36,637 nucleotides of DNA from Streptomyces sp. G-G2 (GCF_030063135.1 NZ_JASISO010000063.1:1-36637); one strand, 5' to 3'. Shown: positions 24,842-33,328, numbered from the stretch's first letter. Numbers and translations: made by a program. Notes: generated from the letters alone by a model not told the origin.

Positions 24842-25324
24842 TCAAGCGAGGCTGATCTGGCCGTCCGGCGACACCGCGATCTTCTTCTCGGCCAACGGGC
24901 GGGTGGCCGGGCCGTGCGCCACGGAGCCGTCCGCGACCTGGAACTTGCTGCCGTGGCACGGGCAGTCGATGGTGCCGTCCGCCACTTTGTCCACGAGGCA
25001 GCCCTGGTGCGTGCAGACCGCGGTGAAGCACCGGTAGGACCCGGCCGTGGGCTGGGTGACCACGAGCTTCTCGGCCTTGAGGACGGTGCCGCCGCCCACC
25101 GGCACGGCCGAGGCCTTCACCAGGGCCTTGCCGGCGGCCCCGCCGTCGGAGGCGCCCGGCGACGCGGGGGTGCCGGAGGCCGGGGCGCTGGGGGTCGCGG
25201 CCGCGTCGGAGCCGCCTGCGGCCTTGTCGTTCCCGCCTCCGCACGCGGTGAGCGCGGCGCCCCCCAGGGCCGCCGCTCCTGCCGCCAGTACCGTGCGCCG
25301 GGCGGTGCGCGTGGGCTCGCTCAT
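24842..25324 (-). CDS. Rieske [2Fe-2S] lipoprotein, Tat-exported
   Basis: 160 residues. N-terminus has a twin-arginine region TARRTVLAAGAAALGG and lipobox LTAC, so it is predicted to be exported folded by Tat and anchored to the outer face of the membrane. A Gly/Ala/Ser/Pro linker (about 32-70) leads to the Rieske domain with both cluster motifs CTHQGC and CPCHGS. Likely an electron-transfer protein; no catalytic partner is encoded nearby. ATG 25324 has AAGGAGAA just upstream and gives a proper signal peptide; an upstream ATG (25363) would add 13 residues. The 87-nt gap downstream contains two copies of a CCCGGGGCGCGG-type unit. Confidence 0.9.
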   Translation of the reverse strand: MSEPTRTARRTVLAAGAAALGGAALTACGGGNDKAAGGSDAAATPSAPASGTPASPGASDGGAAGKALVKASAVPVGGGTVLKAEKLVVTQPTAGSYRCFTAVCTHQGCLVDKVADGTIDCPCHGSKFQVADGSVAHGPATRPLAEKKIAVSPDGQISLA

Positions 25325-25425
25325 GACTTCTCCTTGCTGGGTCACCAGTGGGGCGAGCAGCATCCTGGCGTGTCACGGGCTCCGTGAGAAGCCCGCCGCG
25401 CCACCCGCTCCGGCCGGTGGTCCGG

Positions 25426-25767
25426 TCAGTGGCCGGGAGTCCGCGGAACCAGTTCCGCCGGGCGCCCCGGTGTGCGTACGACCTCCCACACGCGCACCAC
25501 CGCGTCCCGGTTCAACGGGCCGTGCACGTGCGGGTAGCGCCCGCCGGACGCCCCCTCCCGGCGGACCGGTGCGGTCAGGGCGATCTCGTCGAGTTCCAGG
25601 GCGAGCAGCGGCCCGGCCGCGCCCGCGTAGTGCGCGTCGGCGATGGCCAGGGCGGTGGCCGTGTCCCCCGAGCAGTGCACGAACCCCTCCGACGCGAGCG
25701 AGGGCGGGGCGTACGGGCGGTCCGGGGCGGCCGACCAGTCGGCGAGCGCGACGATGTGGAAGATCAT
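25426..25767 (-). CDS. DUF952 family protein
   Basis: 113 residues. Recognisable by MIFHIVALADW, EGFVHCSGDTATALAIADAHY and the YPHVHGPLNRDAVVRV end, the conserved histidine-containing blocks of DUF952. Small cytosolic protein; function not established. It is on the same strand as the Rieske gene, 101 nt upstream of its start, so cotranscription is possible. Confidence 0.85.
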   Translation of the reverse strand: MIFHIVALADWSAAPDRPYAPPSLASEGFVHCSGDTATALAIADAHYAGAAGPLLALELDEIALTAPVRREGASGGRYPHVHGPLNRDAVVRVWEVVRTPGRPAELVPRTPGH

Positions 25768-25941
25768 GCCGTTCGTTCTACCGCAGCCCGGCCCGGCGGG
25801 TCCCTCCGTACGGCGTCCAGGAGCGCCCCCCGGCGGTCGCTCCCGGTGGCGGGGCCGCCCGGTCTGGGTGACATTGTCCGTGTCCCGAAGCCGGGTGCGC
25901 CGTGTGCCGTGCGGCCCGGTCCCTCTTCGAAAGGCTTGACC

Positions 25942-26391
25942 ATGGCGGGTAACGACCTCGGCTCACTCCTGGGCGGTCTCCTCGGCGGAGGCGGCAGCGG
26001 CGGCCAGGGAGGCGGCGGCCAGGGCGGCGGCGCGGGCAACATCCTCGGCGCCCTGCTCGGCGCGCTCGGCGGCGGTGGCGGCGCCCAGGCGGCGGGCGGC
26101 GGGAACAACCCGCTCGGCGGGCTGATGGAGATGCTGACCAAGTCCGGCCTGGCCGACCACGCCAAGTCCTGGGTCGGCACCGGCGACAACCAGGCGGTCA
26201 GCGGCGCGCAGATCGCCCAGGCCCTGCCGGACGACGCTCTTCAGAAGGCCGCCGCGCAGGCGGGCGTCAGCCCGGAGGAAGCCGCCGACCAGATCGCCCG
26301 GGCGCTTCCGACGGCCGTGGACAAGCTGAGCCCCGGCGGCCGGCTGCCCACCGGTTCGCTGGAGGACATCATCAAGCAGCAGAACCTCTGA
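25942..26391 (+). CDS. YidB/DUF937 family protein
   Basis: 149 residues. N-terminal half is Gly-rich, with repeated LLGGLLGG and GGGGQGGG runs and ILGALLGAL. The C-terminal half has the family core: GLADHAKSWVGTGDNQAVSGAQIAQAL, ALQKAAAQAGVSPEEAADQIARALP and VDKLSPGGRLP. Function unknown in bacteria; no signal peptide. ATG 25942 is preceded by GAAAGG. The 174-nt upstream gap separates it from the divergent DUF952 gene. A very strong hairpin follows, so it is monocistronic. Confidence 0.88.
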   Translation: MAGNDLGSLLGGLLGGGGSGGQGGGGQGGGAGNILGALLGALGGGGGAQAAGGGNNPLGGLMEMLTKSGLADHAKSWVGTGDNQAVSGAQIAQALPDDALQKAAAQAGVSPEEAADQIARALPTAVDKLSPGGRLPTGSLEDIIKQQNL

Positions 26392-26420
26392 GACCGGAGC
26401 GGGCCGGGGCAGACCGGTGA

Positions 26421-26466
26421 CCGGGGCCCGGCGGACCGTCCCACGGGACGGACCGCCGGGCCCCGG
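26421..26466 (+). terminator. Strong terminator after the YidB-like gene
   Basis: CCGGGGCCCGGCGG (26421-26434) pairs with CCGCCGGGCCCCGG (26453-26466), and CCGTCCC (26436-26442) with GGGACGG (26445-26451) inside. There are 21 pairs with one A-A mismatch. Confidence 0.88.
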
Positions 26467-26548
26467 CCCTGCGCGGGCTGACTACCCTGAACCCAGAGAT
26501 CGCGGCGCCCGCCCCCGCGCGCGCGCCCACGGACCCGAGGAGCCCCCA

Positions 26549-27634
26549 GTGAGAACCGCCGTCGTCATCGGAACCGGACTGATCGGCACCTCCGCGGCCC
26601 TCGCCCTGACCGCCAGCGGCGTCCACGTCCACCTCATCGACCACGACCCGGCGCAGGCCCGCACGGCCGCCGCCTTCGGGGCCGGTACGGACGAGCCCGC
26701 CGAGGGCCGGGTCGACCTCGTGATCGTCGCCGTACCGCCCGCGCACGTGGCCGTGACCCTGGCCGACGCGATCCGGCGGGGCCTGGGCCGCGCCTACGTG
26801 GACGTGGCCAGCGTCAAGGGCGGTCCCCGGCGCGAGCTGGAAGCGCTGGACGTGGACCTGCGGACGTACATCGGCACCCACCCGATGGCGGGCAAGGAGC
26901 GCTCCGGACCGCTCGCCGGCAGCGCCGACCTGTTCGAGGGGCGGCCCTGGGTGCTGACCCCCACCCGGGAGACCGAGCACGAGGTGCTCAACCTCGCGCT
27001 GGAGCTGGTCGCCCTGTGCCGGGCCGTCCCCGTGGTCATGGACGCCGACGCCCACGACCGCGCGGTGGCCCTGGTCTCGCACACCCCGCAGCTCGTGTCC
27101 AGCATGGTCGCCGCCCGGCTGGAGGAGGCCGACGAGACGGCCGTGCGGCTGTGCGGGCAGGGCATCCGGGACGTCACCCGGATCGCCGCCTCCGACCCCG
27201 GGATGTGGGTGGAGATCCTCTCCGCCAACCCGGGTCCGGTCGCCGACGTGCTCAGCGGGATCGCCGCCGACCTCGCCGAGACCGTGGAGGCCCTGCGCGG
27301 GCTCCAGTCGGCGGACGAGCAGAAGCGGCGCGGCGGCTCGGACGCCATCGAGGACGTGCTGCGGCGCGGGAACGCCGGACGGGTCCGGGTCCCGGGCAAG
27401 CACGGCTCCGCGCCCACCGTGTACGAGTCGGTGTCCGTACTGATCAGCGACCAGCCGGGCGAGCTGGCCAGGATCTTCGCCGACGCGGGCCGGGCCGGGG
27501 TCAACATCGAGGACGTACGGATCGAGCACGCCACCGGTCAGCAGGCGGGTCTGGTCCAGCTCAGCGTGGAGCCGCGGGCGGTCGCCGCCATCACGGCCGA
27601 GCTGCGCGAGCGGGGCTGGGCCCTGCGCCAGTAG
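26549..27634 (+). CDS. tyrA: Prephenate dehydrogenase
   Basis: Oxidative decarboxylation of prephenate to 4-hydroxyphenylpyruvate in tyrosine synthesis. 361 residues: Rossmann NAD site VVIGTGLIGTSAALAL (5-20), VDVASVKGGPRREL, IGTHPMAGKERSGP (substrate-site His), helical dimer domain with HDRAVALVSHTPQLVSS, and a C-terminal ACT-like domain (about 290-361) with VLISDQPGELARIFADAG and NIEDVRIEHATGQQAGLVQL. The ACT domain suggests feedback by tyrosine. GTG 26549 has GAGGAG at 26537-26542. Its position just before cmk is common in actinobacteria. Confidence 0.93.
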   Translation: MRTAVVIGTGLIGTSAALALTASGVHVHLIDHDPAQARTAAAFGAGTDEPAEGRVDLVIVAVPPAHVAVTLADAIRRGLGRAYVDVASVKGGPRRELEALDVDLRTYIGTHPMAGKERSGPLAGSADLFEGRPWVLTPTRETEHEVLNLALELVALCRAVPVVMDADAHDRAVALVSHTPQLVSSMVAARLEEADETAVRLCGQGIRDVTRIAASDPGMWVEILSANPGPVADVLSGIAADLAETVEALRGLQSADEQKRRGGSDAIEDVLRRGNAGRVRVPGKHGSAPTVYESVSVLISDQPGELARIFADAGRAGVNIEDVRIEHATGQQAGLVQLSVEPRAVAAITAELRERGWALRQ

Positions 27635-27659
27635 GCCGTCCCTCCCGCTTCCCGCCCCG

Positions 27660-27683
27660 CCCCGGACCGACCGGCGTCCGGGG
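27660..27683 (+). terminator. Hairpin between tyrA and cmk
   Basis: CCCCGGAC (27660-27667) with GTCCGGGG (27676-27683), 8-nt loop, 25 nt past the tyrA stop. A TAACCT hexamer (about 27697-27703) downstream might belong to a cmk promoter, but no -35 is evident. Confidence 0.6.
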
Positions 27684-27763
27684 CTCCGGCGAGTCGGTAA
27701 CCTTAAGGAGGGGCGTTTTCGCGCGCCCGGACCCGTACGCGCTACCAGGAAGGTGCTCGCCCC

Positions 27764-28483
27764 GTGGAAACCGCCGCTCAGTCCGCCGTGATCGTCGCCA
27801 TCGACGGTCCCTCCGGCACGGGCAAGTCCAGCACCTCCAAGGCCGTCGCCGCCGCGCTGGGGCTGCGCTACCTGGACACCGGAGCCCAGTACCGGGCCAT
27901 CACCTGGTGGATGATCACCAACGGCATCGACCTCGACGACCCGCAGGCCATCGCGCTCGCGGCGGGCAAGCCCGCCATCGTCTCCGGCACGGACCCCAGC
28001 GCGCCCACCATCAGCGTGGACGGCCTGGACGCCGCCGGACCGATCCGCACCCAGGAGGTCACCTCCAAGGTCAGCGCGGTCAGCGCGGTCCCCGAGGTGC
28101 GCACCCTGATCACCGACCTCCAGCGCGCCATCGCCGCGGAGGCGGCCGAGGCGGCCACCGGGATCGTCGTCGAGGGCCGGGACATCGGCACCACCGTCCT
28201 GCCCGACGCCGACCTCAAGGTCTTCCTGACCGCTTCGGCCGAGGCGCGCGCCGCCCGCCGCAGCGGCGAGCTGAGGGGCGCGCAGGCCGTGGACCTCGCG
28301 GCCACCAAGGCGGCTCTGATCAAGCGCGACGCGGCCGACTCCGGCCGCAAGACCTCCCCGCTGGCCAAGGCCGACGACGCCGTCGAGGTCGACACCACGC
28401 AACTCACCCTCGGCCAGGTCATCGACCGGGTGGTCGCCCTCGTCGCCCTGGCGGCGGAGAAGCGGGCGGCGGCCGGTGAGTAG
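27764..28483 (+). CDS. cmk: Cytidylate kinase
   Basis: Phosphorylates CMP and dCMP. 239 residues: P-loop IDGPSGTGKSSTSKAVA (about 14-30), LDTGAQYRAITW (normally LDTGAMYR; Gln for Met), GPIRTQEVTSKVSAVSAVPEVR (substrate domain), VVEGRDIGTTVLPDADLKVFLTAS, and KRDAADSGRKTSPLAKADDA near the C-terminus. Full length. GTG 27764 has AGGAAGG upstream. Overlaps the next gene by 8 nt. Confidence 0.95.
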   Translation: METAAQSAVIVAIDGPSGTGKSSTSKAVAAALGLRYLDTGAQYRAITWWMITNGIDLDDPQAIALAAGKPAIVSGTDPSAPTISVDGLDAAGPIRTQEVTSKVSAVSAVPEVRTLITDLQRAIAAEAAEAATGIVVEGRDIGTTVLPDADLKVFLTASAEARAARRSGELRGAQAVDLAATKAALIKRDAADSGRKTSPLAKADDAVEVDTTQLTLGQVIDRVVALVALAAEKRAAAGE

Positions 28484-29123
28484 AACCCCCTCCCTCAAGG
28501 GTGCGGCGGTCGGCCGGCGGATCGGGATCGGGCTCATGTACGGGCTGTGGAAGCCCCGGGTGTTCGGCGCGTGGAAGGTACCGGCTTCCGGGCCCCTCAT
28601 CCTGGCCGTCAACCACTCCCACAACGTCGACGGGCCCATGGTCATGGGCACCGCCCCGCGCCCCGTGCACTTCCTGGTCAAGAAGGAAGCCTTCATCGGC
28701 CCGCTCGGCCCCTTCCTGGAAGGGATCGGGCAGGTCAAGGTGGACCGCACCGGCGCCGACCGGGGCGCCATCACCCGCGCCCTGGGCGTACTCGGTGACG
28801 GCGGAGTCCTCGGGATCTTCCCCGAAGGCACCCGCGGCGAGGGCGATTTCGCCTCCCTGCGCGCCGGGCTCGCCTACTTCGCGGTCCGCGGCGGCGCCCG
28901 CATAGTGCCCGTCGCCGTATTGGGCAGTACCGAGCGGCGTGGCAGGCTGGTCAAGGGACTGCCGCCCTTCAAGGGGCGCGTCGACATCGTCTACGGCGAT
29001 GCCTTCGACGCCGGGGACGGCAGTGGCCGCCGGACCCGCACGGCACTCGACGAGGCCACCGTACGCATCCAGGACCGGCTGACCCGCCACCTGGCCGACG
29101 CCAAGCGCCTTACCGGCCGCTAG
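28476..29123 (+). CDS. 1-acyl-glycerol-3-phosphate acyltransferase-like (PlsC family)
   Basis: 215 residues. Acyltransferase motifs in order: NHSHNVDGP (the HX4D catalytic pair), a VKKEAFIGPLGPFLEGIGQVKVDR block, FPEGTRGEGDF, and a VPVAVLGSTERR region. Family enzymes acylate lysophosphatidic acid at the membrane. There is at most one weak membrane-associating stretch near the N-terminus. GTG 28476 overlaps the cmk stop by 8 nt, and der follows after 76 nt. The cmk-acyltransferase-der order is common in Streptomyces and may couple lipid synthesis to ribosome assembly genes. Confidence 0.92.
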   Translation: MSRTPSLKGAAVGRRIGIGLMYGLWKPRVFGAWKVPASGPLILAVNHSHNVDGPMVMGTAPRPVHFLVKKEAFIGPLGPFLEGIGQVKVDRTGADRGAITRALGVLGDGGVLGIFPEGTRGEGDFASLRAGLAYFAVRGGARIVPVAVLGSTERRGRLVKGLPPFKGRVDIVYGDAFDAGDGSGRRTRTALDEATVRIQDRLTRHLADAKRLTGR

Positions 29124-29199
29124 GCGAGACTTGAACTCAGTAGTGGATCCGCACGCTGCGGGTGCCACCGATCACCACGAACGACGAGGAACGGACTTC

Positions 29200-30660
29200 A
29201 TGAACGACCAGCACGACCACGGAGCACTCGGAGATGCCGAGTACGCGGAGTTCATGGAGCTCGCCGCGGAAGAAGGCTTCGACGTCGAGGACGTCGAAGG
29301 CGCCCTCGAAGAGGCGAACGCGGGCCCGCTGCCCGTCCTCGCCGTCGTCGGCCGCCCGAACGTCGGCAAGTCGACCCTGGTGAACCGCATCATCGGCCGC
29401 CGCGAAGCGGTCGTCGAGGACAAGCCGGGCGTCACCCGCGACCGCGTCTCCTACGACGCCGAATGGGCCGGCCGCCGGTTCAAGGTCATGGACACCGGCG
29501 GCTGGGAGCAGGACGTCCTCGGCATCGACGCGTCCGTCGCCGCCCAGGCCGAGTACGCGATCGAGACCGCCGACGCGGTCGTCTTCGTCGTGGACGCCAA
29601 GGTCGGCGCCACCGACACCGACGAGGCCGTCGTCAGGCTGCTGCGCAAGGCGGGCAAGCCCGTCGTGCTGTGCGCCAACAAGGTGGACGGCCAGAGCGGC
29701 GAGGCCGACGCGTCCTCGCTGTGGTCGCTGGGCCTCGGCATGCCGCACCCGGTCTCCTCCCTGCACGGCCGCGGTACGGGCGACATGCTCGACGCGGTCC
29801 TGGAGGCGCTGCCCGAGGCCCCGCCGCAGACCTTCGGCGCCGCGGCCCCCGGCGGCCCGCGCCGGATCGCGCTCATCGGCCGCCCGAACGTCGGCAAGTC
29901 CTCGCTCCTGAACAAGGTCGCGAAGGAGGACCGCGTCGTCGTCAACGAGATGGCCGGCACCACCCGCGACCCGGTCGACGAGCTGATCGTGCTCGGCGGC
30001 ATCACCTGGAAGTTCGTGGACACCGCGGGCATCCGCAAGAAGGTCCACCTCCAGCAGGGCGCCGACTACTACGCCTCCCTGCGCACGGCCGCCGCCGTCG
30101 AGAAGGCGGAGGTCGCGGTCATCCTGATCGACACGACCGAGAACATCAGCGTCCAGGACCAGCGCATCATCACCATGGCCGTCGAGGCCGGGCGCGCCAT
30201 CGTCATCGCCTACAACAAGTGGGACGAGCTGGACGAGGAGCGCCGCTACTACCTCGAGCGCGAGATCGAGACCGAGATGCAGCAGGTGGCCTGGGCCCCG
30301 CGCGTCAACGTCTCCGCCCTCACCGGCCGCCACATGGACAAGCTGGTCCCGGCGATCGAGGCCGCCCTCGCGGGCTGGGAGACGCGCGTCCCGACGGGCC
30401 GTCTGAACGCGTTCCTCGGCGAGATCGTCGCCTCGCACCCGCACCCGGTGCGCGGCGGCAAGCAGCCCCGCATCCTGTTCGGTACCCAGGCGGGCACCAA
30501 GCCGCCGCGGTTCGTGCTCTTCGCCTCCGGCTTCCTGGAGCACGGCTACCGGCGCTTCATCGAGCGTCGGCTGCGCGAGGAGTTCGGCTTCGAGGGCACC
30601 CCGATCCACATCTCGGTGCGGGTGCGCGAGAAGCGCGGCTTCAACAAGAGCAAGGGCTGA
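29200..30660 (+). CDS. der: Ribosome-assembly GTPase Der (EngA)
   Basis: 486 residues with two tandem GTPase domains and a KH-like end; needed for 50S assembly. First domain: GRPNVGKSTLVNRI, DTGGWEQD, NKVDGQ. Second domain: GRPNVGKSSLLNKV, DTAGIRKK, NKWDELDEE. The C-terminal KH-like part has GTQAGTKPPRFVLFASG and PIHISVRVREKRGFN. About 45 extra acidic residues at the N-terminus (EYAEFMELAAEEGFDVEDVE) precede the first G domain, as in other actinobacteria. ATG 29200 has GAGGAA upstream; the open frame back to 29131 is without support. Confidence 0.96.
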   Translation: MNDQHDHGALGDAEYAEFMELAAEEGFDVEDVEGALEEANAGPLPVLAVVGRPNVGKSTLVNRIIGRREAVVEDKPGVTRDRVSYDAEWAGRRFKVMDTGGWEQDVLGIDASVAAQAEYAIETADAVVFVVDAKVGATDTDEAVVRLLRKAGKPVVLCANKVDGQSGEADASSLWSLGLGMPHPVSSLHGRGTGDMLDAVLEALPEAPPQTFGAAAPGGPRRIALIGRPNVGKSSLLNKVAKEDRVVVNEMAGTTRDPVDELIVLGGITWKFVDTAGIRKKVHLQQGADYYASLRTAAAVEKAEVAVILIDTTENISVQDQRIITMAVEAGRAIVIAYNKWDELDEERRYYLEREIETEMQQVAWAPRVNVSALTGRHMDKLVPAIEAALAGWETRVPTGRLNAFLGEIVASHPHPVRGGKQPRILFGTQAGTKPPRFVLFASGFLEHGYRRFIERRLREEFGFEGTPIHISVRVREKRGFNKSKG

Positions 30661-30676
30661 CCGTGCCCCGAGTGTC

Positions 30677-30700
30677 CGCCGGGGGTCAGTAACCCCGGCG
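30677..30700. terminator. Bidirectional hairpin between der and the convergent unknown gene
   Basis: CGCCGGGG (30677-30684) pairs with CCCCGGCG (30693-30700), 8-nt loop. It contains the stop codon of the leftward gene and follows the der stop by 17 nt. Confidence 0.6.
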
Positions 30701-31138
30701 CGGAGCGGGCGGCAGGGCCGCCGGGATGTGCTGCATCCCGGTCTGGTGCTGCCGCCCGTTGGCGTATCCGGGGGTGCCGCCCGCGGCCGCGTAGTGCTGG
30801 GTGCCCTGGGCGGCGTAGGAGGGCTGGGGGACGTACGCGGGCTGCCAGGGGTCGGCCTGCCAGGCGGAGCAGCCCCAGCCGCTCTGGCCGGTGGCGTACG
30901 GGCTCTGGTAGCCGGAGGTGGTGGCCAGCGCGCTGCCGTACCCGGCCGGTGCGATCCCGAACGCCGTGAACCCGAGGTCCTCCTCGCCGCTGCGGTCGCC
31001 CGGCAGGGCCCGGAAGGAGCGCAGGTACTCGGAGTACAGGGCGTCGAAGATCGGGGTGGGCGAGACGGCCTGCGGTGCGGCGTGCGCGGGGGTGTGCGCG
31101 GGGGCGTGCGCCCCCTCCCGCGTCCACGCTGGGCGCAT
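30686..31138 (-). CDS. Unknown Tyr/Gln/Gly/Pro-rich small protein
   Basis: About 150 residues from ATG 31138 (start uncertain; no ribosome site is seen, and GTG 31192 is in frame too). Begins MRPAWTREGAHAPAHTPAHA. A conserved-looking centre PTPIFDALYSEYLRSFRALPGDR and EEDLGFTAFG (about 30-60) is followed by an aromatic low-complexity tail (YGSALATTSGYQSPYATG, WQPAYVPQPSYAAQ, HYAAAGGTPGYANG). No signal peptide. The centre looks like a short helix that could bind a partner. I do not recognise a family. The frame is supported by its organised composition, unlike the shadow frames around it. Confidence 0.6.
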   Translation of the reverse strand: MRPAWTREGAHAPAHTPAHAAPQAVSPTPIFDALYSEYLRSFRALPGDRSGEEDLGFTAFGIAPAGYGSALATTSGYQSPYATGQSGWGCSAWQADPWQPAYVPQPSYAAQGTQHYAAAGGTPGYANGRQHQTGMQHIPAALPPAPRRGY

Positions 31139-31252
31139 GGGGGGAATGGGGCTCGGATACGACGGGACGCGGGAGGGATCGTATGAATGCACGTATCTGC
31201 CAACGAAACCGGCGCTCTGCGGATGCGGGGCGCCGGGGAGAAATCGCAGATC

Positions 31253-31288
31253 GCCGGGGGTGTGCGGGACGGACCGCGCACCCCCGGC
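31253..31288 (-). terminator. Hairpin downstream of the 272-residue unknown gene
   Basis: GCCGGGGGTG (31253-31262) pairs with CACCCCCGGC (31279-31288), with inner GCGG/CCGC pairing. It lies 83 nt past the stop of the leftward gene at 31371. The 232-nt gap to the next gene holds nothing else clear. Confidence 0.7.
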
Positions 31289-31370
31289 GCACGCCGCCGC
31301 GCGGCCCCGCTCCGGAGCGGATCCGGGGCCGGGACCGGACGGTGGCGGTCCGGTGGGGGTGCGGCGCGGC

Positions 31371-32189
31371 TCAGGTGCCCGCGAGCGGCATGGAGGCCGC
31401 CACGAGCTTGCCGCCCGCCGCGGCCTTGTCGAGCGCGTCGCGCAGCAGGTCCTCGCGGGGCTGCTGGCCGATGGAGCCGACCGGGGCGGCGTAGACGAGT
31501 ACGCGCTGGGTCTTGTTGACGGCGGCCCGCCAGCCGTCGGTGACCGAAAGGGCCTTGTGGGCCTGCCACCAGGAGGTCGGCGCGGCGCCGTCGACACCGG
31601 GCTGCAGTACGGCGTGCAGCAGGCCCGCCGCGAGCAGCACGGACCAGCCCGACAGCTGCGAGGGCAGCGTGGAGGTGTCGGTCACCGGGATGAAGCCCTG
31701 CTCGATGAGTAGCGGCAGGAAGTCGTCGCCGGGCCCGTCGGTGCCGGGGCGGGCGATCGGGGCGGTCGGCTCGACGACCAGGGCGGGGTGCAGTTCGCCG
31801 CCGATCAGGACCAGGCCGCTGGTGATGCCGAGGACGGCCTGGCCGCCGGGTACGGCCCGGGGGACGTCGGGGTCCGCGAACGCGTCGACCTGTGCGGGGG
31901 CCTCGGCCGGGTCGTTGCCGGTGATGCTGCGCACGGCGCCCTGGAGCTGGGCCTCCGAGACGTTGACCACCTGGGAGGGGATGCAGAGGGCGTGGGCGAA
32001 GGCGAGCACGGCCGTCTCCTCGCCGACGAACAGCACCGTGCTGGTCTGTTCGCGCTCCGAGTTCCCCGGCGTGCGGCACGAAGTGCAGTCGTAACTGCTC
32101 GGGGCCTGGTCACCGGCGAGCAGTCGGTTGGCTTCTTCGTCGCCGATCTCGGCGCGTACGTCATCACTGACCTCGAGCATGCGCGGCAC
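31371..32189 (-). CDS. Conserved unknown protein, 272 residues, with Cys motif
   Basis: Opens MPRMLEVSDDVRAEIGDEEANRLLAG, then SSYDCTSCRTPGN, a CxxC pair that could bind a metal. The body alternates beta-like VLFVGEETAVLAFAHAL, GLVLIGGELHPALVVEPTAP, FLPLLIEQGFIP and SVLLAAGLLHAVL. The end has RVLVYAAPVGSIGQQPREDLL. No signal peptide or confident membrane helix. GTG 32189 has GAGGAG 8 nt upstream, which fixes the start. Followed by a terminator (31253-31288). No function assigned; I believe it is conserved in Streptomyces. Confidence 0.8.
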   Translation of the reverse strand: MPRMLEVSDDVRAEIGDEEANRLLAGDQAPSSYDCTSCRTPGNSEREQTSTVLFVGEETAVLAFAHALCIPSQVVNVSEAQLQGAVRSITGNDPAEAPAQVDAFADPDVPRAVPGGQAVLGITSGLVLIGGELHPALVVEPTAPIARPGTDGPGDDFLPLLIEQGFIPVTDTSTLPSQLSGWSVLLAAGLLHAVLQPGVDGAAPTSWWQAHKALSVTDGWRAAVNKTQRVLVYAAPVGSIGQQPREDLLRDALDKAAAGGKLVAASMPLAGT

Positions 32190-32513
32190 GGAGTGACTCC
32201 TCGGACTACGACGGACCGGTGGGCCGTTCCGTCTCGGCGTGCGGGACCGGGCGGTTCCCGGCTCGCCGGGATCAACGGGGGAGCGGTGGTCGGGGTCACG
32301 CCGGATGAGGGAACGGAATCGAACCTGCCCCCCGGACGAGTGAATGGACTGACCGCCGCTTCCCATTGGTGCCAACCCTTTTCTCTTTGTGGTCAGTTGG
32401 CGGCGTGGAATGCGCGCTCCGACGGGGTGGGGCGGCTCGGCCTTCCGGGTGGCGGGCGAGAAGGTGCCGCGTGGCAGGGCGGGCGGTGGAGCGGGGCCGC
32501 GTAGCGTGACGCG
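32190..32513. other. Divergent intergenic region, unknown gene / Rpf-like gene
   Basis: A 324-nt gap with no gene. It contains an AT-richer patch around 32360-32400, likely a promoter area for the leftward gene, and TAGCGT (32502-32507) just before the Rpf-like start. I looked for the c-di-AMP (ydaO) riboswitch found before some Streptomyces rpf genes and did not recognise one. Confidence 0.5.
32502..32507 (+). promoter_or_regulatory. Possible -10 box for a leaderless Rpf-like transcript
   Basis: TAGCGT ends 6 nt before ATG 32514, with no ribosome-binding site between. Confidence 0.3.
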
Positions 32514-33131
32514 ATGCCCACACTCCGGATCCGGGCGGCCGTGCTGGTTTCCGCCGCCGCGTTGGTGTTCGTACCGTCGGTGGCTCGCGCGCAGGCTCCG
32601 CCGCCGCCCGCGCCCGGGCCCGGCGGGGTGACGGCCGTCGGAGCGCCGGGGGTGGTCGGGACCGGGTACGGGGACTGCGGGCCGGGGGGACAGTGGCCCT
32701 GGGACTGCGTCGCCGACTGCGAGAGCAGCGGGCGCTGGAACGTCAACTCGGGCAACGGCTTCTACGGCGGGCTGCAGTTCTGGCAGCCGACCTGGGAGGA
32801 GCACGGGGGCCTCGGCTACGCGCCGCGCGCGGACCTGGCGCGCCGGGACCAGCAGATCCGGGTGGCGGAGGACCTGCTGGGGACGCAGGGGTGGGAGGCG
32901 TGGCCGGTCTGCTCGAAGCGGTACGGGCTGGCCGGGCGGATGCATGTGGTGCGGGTCGGGGACTCGCTGGACTCGATCGCGCGCAGGCATCGGGTGCGGG
33001 GTGGGTGGCGGGCGCTGTACGAGGCGAACCGGGGGGTGATCGGGGGGCGGCCGGAGGCGATCGTGGTGGGCACCCTGCTGACCCTCCCTCCGGCGGATCC
33101 GCCGCCGCTCCCGGCCCCGCCCGTCCGGTGA
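32514..33131 (+). CDS. Secreted Rpf-like transglycosylase with LysM domain
   Basis: 205 residues. Signal peptide with basic start MPTLRIRAAV, hydrophobic core and a cut after ARA (about 26). A Pro/Gly linker leads to a resuscitation-promoting-factor domain (about 52-130): WPWDCVADCESSGRWNVN with the catalytic Glu in CESSG, GFYGGLQFWQPTWEEHGG, and DQQIRVAEDLLGTQGWEAWPVC. A C-terminal LysM-like domain (about 143-190, HVVRVGDSLDSIARRHRV and GTLLTLP) would hold it on peptidoglycan. It would cleave cell-wall glycan during growth or spore germination. The first Cys pair could form a disulfide. Confidence 0.9.
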   Translation: MPTLRIRAAVLVSAAALVFVPSVARAQAPPPPAPGPGGVTAVGAPGVVGTGYGDCGPGGQWPWDCVADCESSGRWNVNSGNGFYGGLQFWQPTWEEHGGLGYAPRADLARRDQQIRVAEDLLGTQGWEAWPVCSKRYGLAGRMHVVRVGDSLDSIARRHRVRGGWRALYEANRGVIGGRPEAIVVGTLLTLPPADPPPLPAPPVR

Positions 33132-33228
33132 CTCCGTCCCCGACACCGACCACCCCGGCGCCGCCGAGCCGCTGACCCCGGGCCCGGCCCGGCCCCGCCG
33201 CGCCTCAATCGCCGGCGGGGCTCCCTGT

Positions 33229-33263
33229 GCCTCCGGCGGCGCCTCAAACACCGGCGGGGCTGG
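33229..33263 (+). repeat. 35-bp interspersed repeat, copy 2
   Basis: Begins GCCTCCGGCGGCGCCTCAAA and ends CGGCGGGGCTGG. It is paired with an inverted copy 65 nt downstream; the two could form a long hairpin at the end of the Rpf-like transcript. Confidence 0.85.
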
Positions 33264-33328
33264 AACCGGTAGTGCTCTGCCTCCGGCGGGGCTGGGACGT
33301 GCAGGGGTCGGCTCCGCATGAGGCCGCC

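Noticed and set aside
29137..32079. A 980-codon open frame on the minus strand
   Set aside because: Antisense shadow of der plus intergenic DNA; no domain and His/Arg/Gly-rich sequence typical of reading GC-rich genes in reverse.
32190..32513. ydaO-type c-di-AMP riboswitch before the Rpf-like gene
   Set aside because: I could not align the conserved ydaO core by eye, and the likely leaderless start leaves no room for it.
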